NCBI RefSeq assembly: GCF_009742725.1
Contig: NZ_WPHG01000001.1
Span: forward strand, 1,214,001 to 1,278,000
Origin: Nitratireductor arenosus
Lineage (GTDB): Bacteria; Pseudomonadota; Alphaproteobacteria; Rhizobiales; Rhizobiaceae
Length of the DNA: 64,000 bases
Direction of reading: 5' to 3'
Below, in pieces: positions 45,767 through 55,406 of this stretch. The notes below the pieces were generated by a model. It had not been told where the DNA came from, ran no database searches, and saw only the letters and a list, made by a program, of their open reading frames with translations. The first letter of the stretch is position 1. Every line of letters starts with the position of its first letter. The position numbers and the translations under genes are program-made.

Positions 45767-46624
45767 ATGAAGATCGGCTTTTGCATGTTCTTGTGGACGA
45801 CCCATGTCGAGGCGACGCACGAGGCGCTGCTCAGAGACCTGAAACGGGCCGGCTACGACGGCGTCGAAATCCCCGTCTTCGAGGGCGTGCCGGACGACTA
45901 TGCGCGGCTCGGCGCCCTGCTCGACGCGATCGGGCTGCAACGCACCGCAGTGTCAGCAATCGGCGACCCGGCGATGAACCTGATTTCGCCGGATGCGACC
46001 ACGCGCGCGGCCGGTGTCGACTACATGAAATGGGCGATCGACTGCACGGCCGCGCTCGGCGCCGACACGCTGTCCGGCCCGCTGCACTCCACGCTCGGCC
46101 ACTTTTCCGGCGAGGGGCCGACGGCGGCCGAGTTGCAGCGTTCCGTCGCGGCCCAGCGCGCGATCGGCGACCATGCGGCGCAAAGGGGCGTGACCATCGG
46201 GCTCGAGGCGCTCAACCGCTTCGAATGTTATCTCCTCAACACGATGGACGCGCTCGCCGACCATCTCGACCGGATCGATCATCCGCATATCAAGGCGATG
46301 TACGACACCTTCCACGCCAATATCGAGGAGCAGGAGCCGATCGCCGCGTTCGAGCGCAATCTCGGCCACATCGTCCACGTCCATATTTCCGAAAACGACC
46401 GCGGCGTGCCCGGCCGCGGCAACGTTCCCTGGGCTGACACTTTTCGGGCGATCCGCGGTTCCGGTTACGACCGCTGGCTGACGATTGAGGCCTTCGGCCG
46501 CGGCCTCAAGGATCTGGCGGCGGCCACCAAGGTCTGGCGCGACTTCGCCGAAAGCCCCGAGGCGGTCTACCGCGACGGCATCGCCCATATCCGCGCCGGC
46601 TGGCAGGCGGCCGGCACCGCGTGA
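45767..46624 (+). CDS. TIM-barrel sugar isomerase/epimerase
   Basis: A 285-residue AP-endonuclease-2/xylose-isomerase-like TIM barrel of the tagatose/psicose 3-epimerase type. Metal ligands are in LEALNRFECY (Glu), MYDTFHANIEE (Asp, His), VHISENDRG (His) and LTIEAFGRG (Glu). ATG at 45767, last gene of the rightward operon. It should act on a keto-sugar, perhaps the product of the Gfo/Idh enzyme. The convergent glycosyltransferase gene ends 15 bp away; a CGGCGCC/GGCGCCG repeat there (46628-46653) may terminate both. Confidence 0.88.
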   Translation: MKIGFCMFLWTTHVEATHEALLRDLKRAGYDGVEIPVFEGVPDDYARLGALLDAIGLQRTAVSAIGDPAMNLISPDATTRAAGVDYMKWAIDCTAALGADTLSGPLHSTLGHFSGEGPTAAELQRSVAAQRAIGDHAAQRGVTIGLEALNRFECYLLNTMDALADHLDRIDHPHIKAMYDTFHANIEEQEPIAAFERNLGHIVHVHISENDRGVPGRGNVPWADTFRAIRGSGYDRWLTIEAFGRGLKDLAAATKVWRDFAESPEAVYRDGIAHIRAGWQAAGTA

Positions 46625-46639
46625 GGCCGGCGCCCGGCG

Positions 46640-48352
46640 TCAGGTCGGCGCCGCGCAGGCCGCGCCCTTCGCGCGCCAGGCCATCACCACGTAGATGTCG
46701 TAGTCGACGATGCGCCGGTCGACCGCGACCGGGTTCGGCAGGTCCGCCGCCCGCTGCCGCCAGTCCTTTTCGCGCATCGCCACGGTACCGCAATCGTGCG
46801 CGGCGACGGCGCGTGCCAGCGCCGGCCAGGTCGACACATGCGCGATGGCGCGGCCGGCATGGTAGTCGTAAATGCCGCCGCTATGGGGGTGGTAGAAATA
46901 GAGCGCGTCGCCGGCATCGCCGCGCGCGGCCAGGATTTCCGCCTGGGCGCGGGGCGACATGGTGTCGTTCAGCCCCCGGATCGTGATCAGGTAATAGGGC
47001 AGGATCGCCAGCGTCATGCCGACCGCCATCGCCATGCCGAATACCAGCGGCCGGCTTCCGCGCAACGCCAGGACCGCGGCGACCAACGGTAGCGCCGCGA
47101 TCATGACGATCGCGCCACCTTGCACGCGCGCGGGCCACAAGGTCAGGTGATGCGCAAAGGGCAGCGCTGCCGCCACGGTGGCGAGCACCAGGCCGATTGC
47201 AAGGAAATAGCGCCGGCGCGTCACCGCCGCCATGCGCAGGATCGCTTCGGCGATCAGCAGCGCGCACAGTGGATAAAGCGGGACGAGCAGAAAGGCGATC
47301 TTGTAGTCGAAGCTGGAGATCAGACCCAGGCTGACAAGCAGGGCGCACCACACGTAACCGAGCCCGCGCTGCCTGGCGCCGGCATGCGGGTCGGCGCGGA
47401 GAAGCCGGCGCCACGAGGCGGGCTGGACGAGCCGCCGCCAGGGCAAAAAGAACAGGATCAGCGACCACGGCAGCAGGATCTCGGCCAGCTTGTGCAGGTA
47501 GAAATAGACCGGATTCGACAGGCGCGGCGTGTCGACGGCGCGGTTCCAGGTCTGGTCGATCAGGATCGCGCGGATGAAATCCGGTCCTTCGACCAGATAG
47601 ACGCCGACGAGGTAGAGCGCGCCGACGGCAAGCAGCAGGCCGAGGCCGGCGAGCGTCGTTTTCGACCGCAGCGCGCTCCACCGTCGCTGGCGCGCCAGCC
47701 ACACGGTGAGCGACAAAATCGGCATCAGCAGGCCGGCCGGCCCCTTGGTCAACAGCGCGGCGGCCGTCGCGGCGAAGCCGGCCAGCGCCCACATCTGCGT
47801 CCGTCGTGCCGCGCCGTCATAGGCCTTGAAGAAAAACACATGGCCAAGCACGATGAAGGCGGCAAACAGCAGATCCATGCGCGGCATGTGCGCCCGCTCG
47901 ATGAAGAAGTGGTTCGACAGGAGAACCAGCCCGGCCAGGAGCGCGACCCGCCGCCCGAGGCCGAACTGGCGCGCCGCGAACACCGTCACCGACACCAAAA
48001 TCCCGGCCGAGATCGCCGCGGCCAGGTTGAAGACCACCGGTTCGCGGCTGCCGACGAGCCAGGAAATGCCGGCAACCATCCAGAAATAGAGCGGCGGCTT
48101 GTCGGGATAGGGCACATCGGACAGGTAAAGCACCAGCCAATAGCCGTTCTCCATCATCTGCATGAAGGCGGCGGCGTGGCGGGTCTCGTCGGTGAACCAG
48201 ACATCCTTGACCCACAGTGTCGGCAGGGTCTGAACCGCCAGGATCAGCAACAGCACCAGATAGGGATGGCGCGTGGCCAGCCCGATCCAGCGCGAAACGG
48301 GGTTCGCGCCCGTGCGGTCGCCCGATCCGGCGTGCATCATCGCGATCCGCAT
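46640..48352 (-). CDS. ArnT/PMT-like membrane glycosyltransferase A
   Basis: A 570-residue polytopic (about 11-12 helices) GT83/PMT_2-like enzyme using a polyprenyl-phosphate sugar. The first periplasmic loop carries WFTDETRHAA (catalytic Asp-Glu) and YPDKPPLYFWMVA, the family's signature. A soluble periplasmic C-terminus of about 130 residues follows. The start at 48352 follows GGGGG; MMHAG at 48340 or 48337 is also possible. Divergent from an LptF-like gene. It should glycosylate lipid A or another lipid at the periplasmic face. Confidence 0.88.
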   Translation of the reverse strand: MRIAMMHAGSGDRTGANPVSRWIGLATRHPYLVLLLILAVQTLPTLWVKDVWFTDETRHAAAFMQMMENGYWLVLYLSDVPYPDKPPLYFWMVAGISWLVGSREPVVFNLAAAISAGILVSVTVFAARQFGLGRRVALLAGLVLLSNHFFIERAHMPRMDLLFAAFIVLGHVFFFKAYDGAARRTQMWALAGFAATAAALLTKGPAGLLMPILSLTVWLARQRRWSALRSKTTLAGLGLLLAVGALYLVGVYLVEGPDFIRAILIDQTWNRAVDTPRLSNPVYFYLHKLAEILLPWSLILFFLPWRRLVQPASWRRLLRADPHAGARQRGLGYVWCALLVSLGLISSFDYKIAFLLVPLYPLCALLIAEAILRMAAVTRRRYFLAIGLVLATVAAALPFAHHLTLWPARVQGGAIVMIAALPLVAAVLALRGSRPLVFGMAMAVGMTLAILPYYLITIRGLNDTMSPRAQAEILAARGDAGDALYFYHPHSGGIYDYHAGRAIAHVSTWPALARAVAAHDCGTVAMREKDWRQRAADLPNPVAVDRRIVDYDIYVVMAWRAKGAACAAPT

Positions 48353-48633
48353 CCCCCGTCACCGCCCGGCATCCGGTCGCGAGCCTGGTCCGGGCGGTTG
48401 TCCTCGTCTTTTGCCCGCACCGCCAACAGGCCTAGCCGATCGCCTGTGTCGAATGCCCTGCACCCGCGCAATCGCATATCCCTTCCCGGATCGGGGGCTC
48501 CGGCGGCCGCCGCGGCCGCCAGGATGGCGTCTTATGCGCGCCATTCCTTCCCCGGCGCAATACTGCTAACGTCTGCGGGCATTTTTCAAGCGGGGCGCGC
48601 CCCGGCACCCCCGGCCGGTGGCGGAATGGCTGA

Positions 48634-49839
48634 ATGAATCTGGTGGAGCGCTACATCTTTCGGCGGATGTTCGAATTCGCCACCATCGCGCTGGCGATCC
48701 TGACGCTCGTCATTCTCACCACCCAGCTTCTCAATCACATCGGCTTCCTGGTCGAGTCGCGCCAGTCCTTCCTGACGCTGGTGACGCTGGCGCTGATGCT
48801 GGTGCCGACGGTTCTGGTCGCGATCGCCCCGTTTGCCTTCCTGGTCGGCGCGATCGTGATCCTGGATGCCATGAATGCCGATTCCGAACTCGCGGTGATC
48901 GAGGCCGCCGGCGCCGGCCCGGCGACCTATATCCGCCCCGTCTTCCTGCTTGCCGCGCTGACGGCGGCCTTGTGTTTCGTCGTCAGCGTATGGGTGGAGC
49001 CGCTGGCCAACCGCAAGGTCCGCGACATCGCCGCCACCGCCAATGCCGACCTGGTTCGCGCCGCCGTCAGCGCCGGCGAATTCAAGGAGATCGAGGACGG
49101 GCTGTTCATCTCGGTGGATTCGTTCGGCGCCGAGGGCGAATTGCTCGGCGTGTTCATCGTCGACCGGCGCACCAGCGAGCGCACATCCTATATCCACGCC
49201 AGGAGCGGACAGCTCGCCCCGGTGAAGGGCGGCGGCTTCCTGTTGCTGACCAATGGCGAGATGCAGTCGGACTCCGAACCGGGCAAGCTCAGCTCGATCC
49301 GTTTCCAGACCCTGTCGCTCGACCTGTTCACCTATCGCGGCCGTATGGGCGTCAACTATTCGCCGCGGCAATATCATACCGGCGACCTGCTGGCACTCGA
49401 TCCCGCTTCCGCCGAGCCCGGGTTCCCGCCCGACAAGGTCGCCAAGGAAATCAATCGCCGGTTCACCGACTGGCTCTACCCGCTCGCCTTCGCGCCGCTT
49501 CTGATCGTGTTCGGCGGCGGCGCACGCTCGATGCGTTCGCGGCAGCGCATCCTCCTGCTGGGTGCCGCGCTTTCGGGGTTTCTGGTGCGCGGCGTCGGCT
49601 ATCTGGCGCTCGACGGATCGGGCCAAAGCACACTCGCCGCGATATTCGCCTATGCGATTCCGATCGGCGCCTTTGCCTTGTTTTCAGCGTTCGCGTTCGG
49701 CGACGGCCGGTCGCTACGATTCGGGCGCTGGCGACGTCTGCCGGCGTCTTATTCCGGCGGCGAGACAGCGGCGCCGAGCGCGCCCCGCCTGTCCAGGCGG
49801 GGCGTCGACCAGCCGGTCGCCGCCGCCGATGGCGGGTGA
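48634..49839 (+). CDS. LptF/LptG-family permease paralogue
   Basis: A 401-residue inner-membrane protein: YIFRRMFEFATIALAIL opening (LptF/G type), about six helices in two groups flanking a periplasmic beta-jellyroll (about 130-285), where lipopolysaccharide is passed. No second Lpt gene, lptB or lptC is nearby. The canonical lptF/lptG pair is likely elsewhere, so this would be an extra copy used by the surrounding glycolipid cluster. The tail (about 370-401) is basic and Ala/Pro-rich. ATG at 48634. Confidence 0.87.
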   Translation: MNLVERYIFRRMFEFATIALAILTLVILTTQLLNHIGFLVESRQSFLTLVTLALMLVPTVLVAIAPFAFLVGAIVILDAMNADSELAVIEAAGAGPATYIRPVFLLAALTAALCFVVSVWVEPLANRKVRDIAATANADLVRAAVSAGEFKEIEDGLFISVDSFGAEGELLGVFIVDRRTSERTSYIHARSGQLAPVKGGGFLLLTNGEMQSDSEPGKLSSIRFQTLSLDLFTYRGRMGVNYSPRQYHTGDLLALDPASAEPGFPPDKVAKEINRRFTDWLYPLAFAPLLIVFGGGARSMRSRQRILLLGAALSGFLVRGVGYLALDGSGQSTLAAIFAYAIPIGAFALFSAFAFGDGRSLRFGRWRRLPASYSGGETAAPSAPRLSRRGVDQPVAAADGG

Positions 49840-49857
49840 GCGGGCGTCCGGGCTTCC

Positions 49858-51465
49858 ATGACCGACCGGCATATTTTTCATCGGCTGCGTTGGTTGCTGC
49901 GCAGGCCGTGGCTCGTTGTGCTTTTCATAGTCGCCGCGCAGCACGTGCTGCTTGTGTGGTCGCGTGATCTGTGGTGGGCCGACGAGGTCCGCCACGCCGA
50001 CGTGCTGCGCCACATGGTCGAACAGGGCGACTGGCTCGCCCTGCGTTTGAACGGCGGTGTCTACCCGGACAAGCCGCCGGTCTATTTCTGGCTGCTCGCG
50101 CCCTTCGTCTGGTTGCGGGGGACGATCGACGCGCCATTGTTGCTGTCCGTGCATGCACTCACGGTGGCCGCGGCGATGCTGGCTTTGCTGGCGTTGGCGC
50201 GCGCCGTCGGCGTCGGGCGCGGCGTGGGGCTGACGGCGTCCGTCATCTTCGCCACCGGCACCTACGTTCTCGTGCTCTCCCATTATGCGCGCATGGACTT
50301 TTTGTTCACCGCGCTCATCGGCCTGTCGTGGGCCTGCCTTTTCGTCGGCGCGCGCACCCGGTCCACATCGCCCGCCATGATATGGGGATTCGTGTTTGCG
50401 GCGCTGGCGACCCTGACCAAGGGGCCGTTCGGGGCCGCGCTGCCGCTTGCCGCGCTGGTGTCGTTTCTGATCCTGGGGCGGAATCTCAAACGGCTTGCCG
50501 CGGTCGATGTCGGGCTCGGGCTCGCGCTTGGGCTCGGACTTGTCGGCCTGTGGGTCTACGGCATCGGCCTGGCCGGCGGTCCGGCCTATGTCGAGGCGAT
50601 CTTTTCTGGCCAGATCGGCGAGCGTGTCGCAAACGGCCGCGACGGCGTGCTCGGCATGCTGCGCTATGTCGCCACCCTGCCGCTGGTCTTCTTGCCCTGG
50701 AGCCTGGTTTTCCTCATGCCGGCCGGCAGAAATGCGTCGCGCGGCGCCGCGCCGGCCGCCGACGGGTTTCGGTATGCCTGGTCGGCTGCGCTCTCGGGTT
50801 TCGTGATCGTCAGCCTGGTCGGGGAAAAGCACGAATATTACCTGCTGCCGCTGCTGCTGCCGCTGTCGATCCTGGCCGCGGCCAGGCTGCTGCGCCTGGC
50901 GCCGGCCTCCCGGGGGCGTTTCTGGGCTGCGGTGGCGCTGTTTTTCGTGTTGATCGCAGGCGTGCTGGTGGTCGCGCCCGCCGTCGTGCCCTATCGGCTC
51001 TGGCTGCCCGGTCTCGTCCTGTGCGCGGCGCTGTCCGCCGCGACGGCGCTCGCCCTGTTTCGGGCGCGCCGGCGCGCGGCGGTCGTCACGCTGGCGGTCT
51101 TGCTTGCCGGACAGACCCTTTGGATCAACGCCGTCGGGCTGGCCGTCATGCCCTCGCTCAACGCCGTCTTCAGTCCGAAACCGGTCGCCGCGGCGCTGCA
51201 GCCCTATCTGCAAGGCGGCCATCGCCTCGCCGCCTACGGGTTGGTGCGCGGTGTGCTCGGCCACGATCTCAAGGCGACCTACCCGGAATTTCGCGACCGG
51301 GACGCGCTTCGGGCCTGGATCGAGGCGCAGGAAAAGCCGCTGGTCGTCATGCCGCGTCCGCGCTGGCGGCGCGATTTCGCGGAGGACGCGACGCTGGAAA
51401 TCGTTGCCGAGGTGCCGTTGGCGGGCGCCGTGCTGGTGATTGCGGCGGCCGGCGTGGAGCGATAG
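49858..51465 (+). CDS. ArnT/PMT-like membrane glycosyltransferase B
   Basis: A 535-residue polytopic transferase of the same family as the gene at 46640. First-loop motif WWADEVRHADVLRHM (Asp-Glu), then YPDKPPVYFWLLA, and a short C-terminal soluble region. It starts 18 bp after the LptF-like gene and is probably co-transcribed with it. The two paralogues flank the LptF-like gene in opposite orientation. Confidence 0.88.
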   Translation: MTDRHIFHRLRWLLRRPWLVVLFIVAAQHVLLVWSRDLWWADEVRHADVLRHMVEQGDWLALRLNGGVYPDKPPVYFWLLAPFVWLRGTIDAPLLLSVHALTVAAAMLALLALARAVGVGRGVGLTASVIFATGTYVLVLSHYARMDFLFTALIGLSWACLFVGARTRSTSPAMIWGFVFAALATLTKGPFGAALPLAALVSFLILGRNLKRLAAVDVGLGLALGLGLVGLWVYGIGLAGGPAYVEAIFSGQIGERVANGRDGVLGMLRYVATLPLVFLPWSLVFLMPAGRNASRGAAPAADGFRYAWSAALSGFVIVSLVGEKHEYYLLPLLLPLSILAAARLLRLAPASRGRFWAAVALFFVLIAGVLVVAPAVVPYRLWLPGLVLCAALSAATALALFRARRRAAVVTLAVLLAGQTLWINAVGLAVMPSLNAVFSPKPVAAALQPYLQGGHRLAAYGLVRGVLGHDLKATYPEFRDRDALRAWIEAQEKPLVVMPRPRWRRDFAEDATLEIVAEVPLAGAVLVIAAAGVER

Positions 51466-51542
51466 GAAAGATGTCATGGCCCATGCGTCCTGGCGCGCCA
51501 GGCACGGTGGCTGATGGTCTTTGCGAGCTGGAAAGTCGATCG

Positions 51543-52334
51543 GTGTCGAAGCCGCGCTTGAAGCCAGACGGATGGTCCCGGTTCTACATACCGGAGGTTC
51601 ACGACGTCCATCCGCGGATGGAGGCGTCGCTCGAAGAGCTGCTCGCCCTGTTGCCGCCCGCCGCCCGAGACCGTGCCGCCCTGCTGGTCGTGCCGAATTG
51701 GCAGGGACGGGAACCGCTCGAGCGAGACGGCGCGCTCGTCGCGCGCCTGCAGGCCCATCGCGGCGAAAAGGTTTTGCATGGCTGGACCCATTCGCTCGGT
51801 CCCGAGTTCTGGAACTGGCTGGTTTACGGCCACGACAACCGCTCCGAATTTGCCCGGCTCGGCCGCGACGAGGCGCTCGACCGGCTGCGCAAGGGCCGGG
51901 CGATGCTGGTCGAGACGCTTGGCGCGGCTCCGCGCTGGTTCTGTGCGCCGCGCTGGCAGCAGGCGCCGACGGTCGCCGCCGCGCTCGGCCGGGTCGGGAT
52001 AGCGCACCACCAGACGGCACGCGGATTGATGCATGACGGCGGTTTCGTGCCCTGTCCGGCGTTGAATTTCGACGAGGGCGAGCGCCGCCTCAAGGCGGCC
52101 CTCGCCGGCCTGGCCCGCCGGCCGGCCACTGCCAGGCTGCTGCGCACGCAGACCCCGTTTCGCTTGACGCTGCATCCCGCCGACGCGATCCGCCCCGCGA
52201 TCCGGATCGAGATCGAAGCTTTTGTGCGGACGCTCGAGGCCGATGGCTGGCGGCCCGTCAGCCTCGACGAGGCGGCCGCGCGCTGGCAGGGCACGTGCGC
52301 CTCCGCTGCGGCCGGCGAGGCGGAACCGCCATGA
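51543..52334 (+). CDS. Polysaccharide deacetylase-like protein (DUF2334 type)
   Basis: A 263-residue NodB-fold hydrolase: IPEVHDVHPRM (catalytic Asp and metal), LLVVPNWQG, HGWTHSLGPEFW (metal HxxxH) and a late HHQTARG/LHPADAI strand. No signal peptide, so it is cytoplasmic. The GTG at 51543 has GGAAAG seven bases upstream; an in-frame ATG at 51471 is possible, but the intervening 24 codons use low-GC3 codons unlike the rest. ATGA overlap with the next gene. Confidence 0.8.
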   Translation: MSKPRLKPDGWSRFYIPEVHDVHPRMEASLEELLALLPPAARDRAALLVVPNWQGREPLERDGALVARLQAHRGEKVLHGWTHSLGPEFWNWLVYGHDNRSEFARLGRDEALDRLRKGRAMLVETLGAAPRWFCAPRWQQAPTVAAALGRVGIAHHQTARGLMHDGGFVPCPALNFDEGERRLKAALAGLARRPATARLLRTQTPFRLTLHPADAIRPAIRIEIEAFVRTLEADGWRPVSLDEAAARWQGTCASAAAGEAEPP

Positions 52335-53566
52335 AGGACGTGCTTTTTCTCGGCAACGGTCACGGCGAGGATACGATCGCCGTCAAGGTCCTGAAACAGC
52401 TCCGCGCGCAGGCCGGACCGGACGCACTCGCCATCGAAGCCTGGCCGATGGTCGGCGCCGGCAATGCCTTTCGCAAGGCCGGCGTCCCGGTGGTCGGCGC
52501 GCTCAACACGCTGCCCAGCGAAGGGTTCGCGACGCTCGACTGGTCGATGATGTGGCGCGACCTGCAGGCCGGTTGGATCGCGACCCACTGGCGCCAGGTC
52601 CGCGCCGCGCGCGCCATGGCCGGCCGTTACCGCGTGATGGTGGCGGTCGGCGACATCGTGCCGATCGCCGCCGCCGTTCTGGCGCGTACCCCGTTCTATT
52701 TTGTCGGTTCGGCCAAATCCTCCTATTATGACGCCCTGCACGGCTATACCGGCCTGGAAAAGAGGCTCTTGAGACGGCATTGCCTGACGACCTTCCCGCG
52801 TGACGCCTTTACGGTGAGCGAGCTGGAGCGCGCGCGCGTGCCGACGCTTTATCTCGGCAATCCGATGATGGACGAGCTCGATGTGAGCGGGCGCGGTCTG
52901 GGTGTCGCCGATAAAACGACAGTCGTCGCCATGCTGCCCGGGTCGCGTGCCGACGCGACCGAAAACCTGCTCGACCTTCTCGAGGCGGCCGCCTCCGTCG
53001 CGCCCGGGGTGGACCCGTTGTGTTTTGCCTTCGCGCTCCATCCCGACGCCGACCTCGAGGCGACCCGGCGGCTGATCGCCGAGGACCCGCGTGCGGCCGC
53101 ATGGCGGCCGTCTGCCGACGCCGCACAAGGCGGGTCGGGGCCGATCTTTTATCGCGGACCCGCGGCGTCTTCCGCCATGTTGGCAACCGACGCGTTCGCC
53201 GACATCCTGCACAGGGCGACGTTGGCCGTCGGCATGGCGGGCACCGCCAACGAACAGGCGATCGGGCTCGGCCTGCCGCTGATCACGGTGCCCGGATCGG
53301 GCTCGCAGGGTGAAAAATATGTGCGCATGAAGATAGAGTATTTCGGCCCGGCCGCCGTCGCCGCGGCGCGCCGGCCGGAGGCGATCGCCGGCGCGGTGTC
53401 GCGCCTGCTCGCCGATCCGCAGGCGCGGGCGCGCATGCAGGCGGCCGGCCGTGAACGCATGGGCGAACCCGGCGCCAGCCGCGCCATCGCCGGCCACATC
53501 CTGGCCGGACTTGCCAGTGCCAGGCTCCGCGCCGTGGACGGCGCCACGCCGGGAAAAGCGGCATGA
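52331..53566 (+). CDS. LpxB-related GT-B glycosyltransferase 1
   Basis: A 411-residue protein of the 'lipid-A-disaccharide synthase-related' group, with two Rossmann domains: FLGNGHGEDTIA start, YFVGSAKSSYYDALHGY, LYLGNPMMDEL, AMLPGSRADATENL and a C-terminal ATLAVGMAGTANEQAIGLGLP (nucleotide-sugar site). It differs from LpxB itself in the N-terminal motif. ATG at 52331 overlaps the deacetylase stop and its own stop overlaps the next start (ATGA). Confidence 0.87.
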   Translation: MKDVLFLGNGHGEDTIAVKVLKQLRAQAGPDALAIEAWPMVGAGNAFRKAGVPVVGALNTLPSEGFATLDWSMMWRDLQAGWIATHWRQVRAARAMAGRYRVMVAVGDIVPIAAAVLARTPFYFVGSAKSSYYDALHGYTGLEKRLLRRHCLTTFPRDAFTVSELERARVPTLYLGNPMMDELDVSGRGLGVADKTTVVAMLPGSRADATENLLDLLEAAASVAPGVDPLCFAFALHPDADLEATRRLIAEDPRAAAWRPSADAAQGGSGPIFYRGPAASSAMLATDAFADILHRATLAVGMAGTANEQAIGLGLPLITVPGSGSQGEKYVRMKIEYFGPAAVAAARRPEAIAGAVSRLLADPQARARMQAAGRERMGEPGASRAIAGHILAGLASARLRAVDGATPGKAA

Positions 53567-54570
53567 GCCCGCGCTTTTCGGTGGTCGTCACCGCGCATAA
53601 TGAAGGCGATGCCATTGCCGCCTGCCTGCACGCGATCTCCCGCCAGGACGGCGTCGCCGACGATGAACTCGAAATCGTTGTGGTCGACGACCGGAGCACC
53701 GACGACACGGCCGGGGTCGCGCGCGCCTGCGCTGTCGAGGGGCTGCGTCTCATCCGCATCGACGAGGCGGCGGCGACGTCCTTGACCGCGCGCCAGAATG
53801 CGCTTGATCTCGGTTTTCGCGCCGCGCGCGGGCAGATCGTGCTCGTCCTCGACGCAGACGCGTTGGTGGAGCCGGACTGGCTGAGGCGCATGACCGCTCA
53901 AATCCTCGACGGCCGTGCCGACGCGGTGGCGGGACGGGTGCGGTTTCGCGGCGGCGGCGCGCTTGCGGCCTGGCAGAGCGTCGACGCCGCGTTCTATCTC
54001 GGCGTGTGCTGGCTTTTGTCCTGGCTTGGGCTCGATCGGGGCGTTCTGTTCGGCAATTTCTGCTTTTTGCGGTCGGCCTACCTCGCCGTTGGCGGGTTCG
54101 CGGCGATCGGGCCGACCCTCACCGAAGATCTCGCCTTTGCGCGCTCGCTCGCCAGGACGGGTTGCCGGATAGCCTATGACGACCCGACGGTGAGCGTACG
54201 CGCTGCTCCAGACTGGCAAAGCCTGATCGCGCGCGCCAAGCGCGTCGGCTCTGGCCCGGTCGCGCCGCTTTCGGTGGCGCTTGCCGCCTGGATGGCGCTG
54301 CTGCCGATCTTCGCCATTGCCGCACTCGCCAGCGGATCGGCGGCGCTCTGGGCCGCCTTCGCGGTCCGCTATCTTGCCGGTGCCGCCTTCGTCGCCGCCA
54401 ACCTTCTCGCTGGCGGGCTCCGCCGGCTTTTGCCACTGGCGCTTTTCTACGAGCCGCTGGCGATCGCGATCGGGCTGTGGGTCATTGTGGCCGTCGCGCT
54501 CGATCCGCGCGTGACATGGGGCGGACGGGTCTATCGCCAACCCGGCAAGGACCCGGTGAAAGCGCCATGA
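53563..54570 (+). CDS. GT2 family glycosyltransferase with C-terminal membrane helices
   Basis: A 335-residue inverting GT-A enzyme: VVVTAHNEGDAIAACL, VVDDRSTDDT, LVLDADALVEPDW (DxD), EDLAF (catalytic base ED), then three or four transmembrane helices from about 235. Architecture of a processive or lipid-acceptor transferase (ceramide glucosyltransferase/HpnI-like). ATGA overlaps at both ends. Confidence 0.88.
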   Translation: MSPRFSVVVTAHNEGDAIAACLHAISRQDGVADDELEIVVVDDRSTDDTAGVARACAVEGLRLIRIDEAAATSLTARQNALDLGFRAARGQIVLVLDADALVEPDWLRRMTAQILDGRADAVAGRVRFRGGGALAAWQSVDAAFYLGVCWLLSWLGLDRGVLFGNFCFLRSAYLAVGGFAAIGPTLTEDLAFARSLARTGCRIAYDDPTVSVRAAPDWQSLIARAKRVGSGPVAPLSVALAAWMALLPIFAIAALASGSAALWAAFAVRYLAGAAFVAANLLAGGLRRLLPLALFYEPLAIAIGLWVIVAVALDPRVTWGGRVYRQPGKDPVKAP

Positions 54571-55307
54571 GCCCCGCACGATCGAGAACGGGAACCATCC
54601 GACCCTTTGAACCGCGCGACCGCGATGCCGTGCGCAAGATCTGCCGCAAGACCGCCTATCGCAATCTCGGCTCCCGGGCGGTGTTCGAGGACGATGAGCT
54701 TTTCGCCGATTATTGGTGCAATTACTACACCGATCACGAACCCGAATCCTGCCTCGTCGTGGAGGAGGACGGCGCGGTCGTCGGCTATCTGTTCGGCTGC
54801 GTCGACGCGCGGCGTCATGTCAAATTGATGTCCCGGCGCATCATGCCGCCCCTGGTCGCCAAGATGCTGTGGCGGCTTGCCACCGGCCGTTACCGCGAGC
54901 CCGTGACACGGCGCACAATACGCTATTTGCTGTTTCGCTCCTGGAAGGAAGCCCCGCCCGTGCCGGTCGAGCGGTTTCCGGCCCATTATCATTGCAACCT
55001 TTTGCGCAAGGCGCATGGTGGCCGCTACTATTCCACCATGGCGGTCATCTTCCTCGACCGCCTGAAGGCGTTGGGGGTCGCCGGGCTGCACGGCCAGGTC
55101 GAGGAGCCGGTAAGCGGGGGGCCGTGGCAGCATATGGTCAACAACTACAAGCGCGACGACCTGATGGATTATTACGCCGAGAGTCCTTCCAGTTTCCATC
55201 GCATCGTGCGCGGCGTCGAAAAACCGATGGTCAACCGCGTTTGGGGCATCAAGCTCGAAACCTACCGGATGTGGCTCTTGTGGATTGCGCGCGACTTCCG
55301 TATCTGA
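54567..55307 (+). CDS. GNAT family N-acetyltransferase
   Basis: A 246-residue protein with an N-terminal GNAT fold (TIRPFEPRDRDAVRKICRKTAYR, CLVVEEDGAVVGYLFGCVD); the acyl-CoA loop lies near AHYHCNLLRKAHGGRYYSTMAV. The C-terminal part (about 165-246) is basic with aromatic residues and may touch membrane. ATGA overlap with the GT2 gene. In this setting it would acylate or acetylate an amino-sugar intermediate. Confidence 0.75.
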   Translation: MSPARSRTGTIRPFEPRDRDAVRKICRKTAYRNLGSRAVFEDDELFADYWCNYYTDHEPESCLVVEEDGAVVGYLFGCVDARRHVKLMSRRIMPPLVAKMLWRLATGRYREPVTRRTIRYLLFRSWKEAPPVPVERFPAHYHCNLLRKAHGGRYYSTMAVIFLDRLKALGVAGLHGQVEEPVSGGPWQHMVNNYKRDDLMDYYAESPSSFHRIVRGVEKPMVNRVWGIKLETYRMWLLWIARDFRI

Positions 55308-55406
55308 CGGGCGGGAATGGAATTGCACGCGCGGCACATTGCGCGGCGCGTCTCTCCCTTCAAGGCCATGTCCCGGCCGTTCGGTTGATGCCGAAAAGGG
55401 AAATTG

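Noticed and set aside
48611-48640. A tRNA-like 5' sequence (CCGGTGGCGGAATGGCTGA)
   Set aside because: No matching acceptor, anticodon or T-arm follows; it is the leader of the LptF-like gene.
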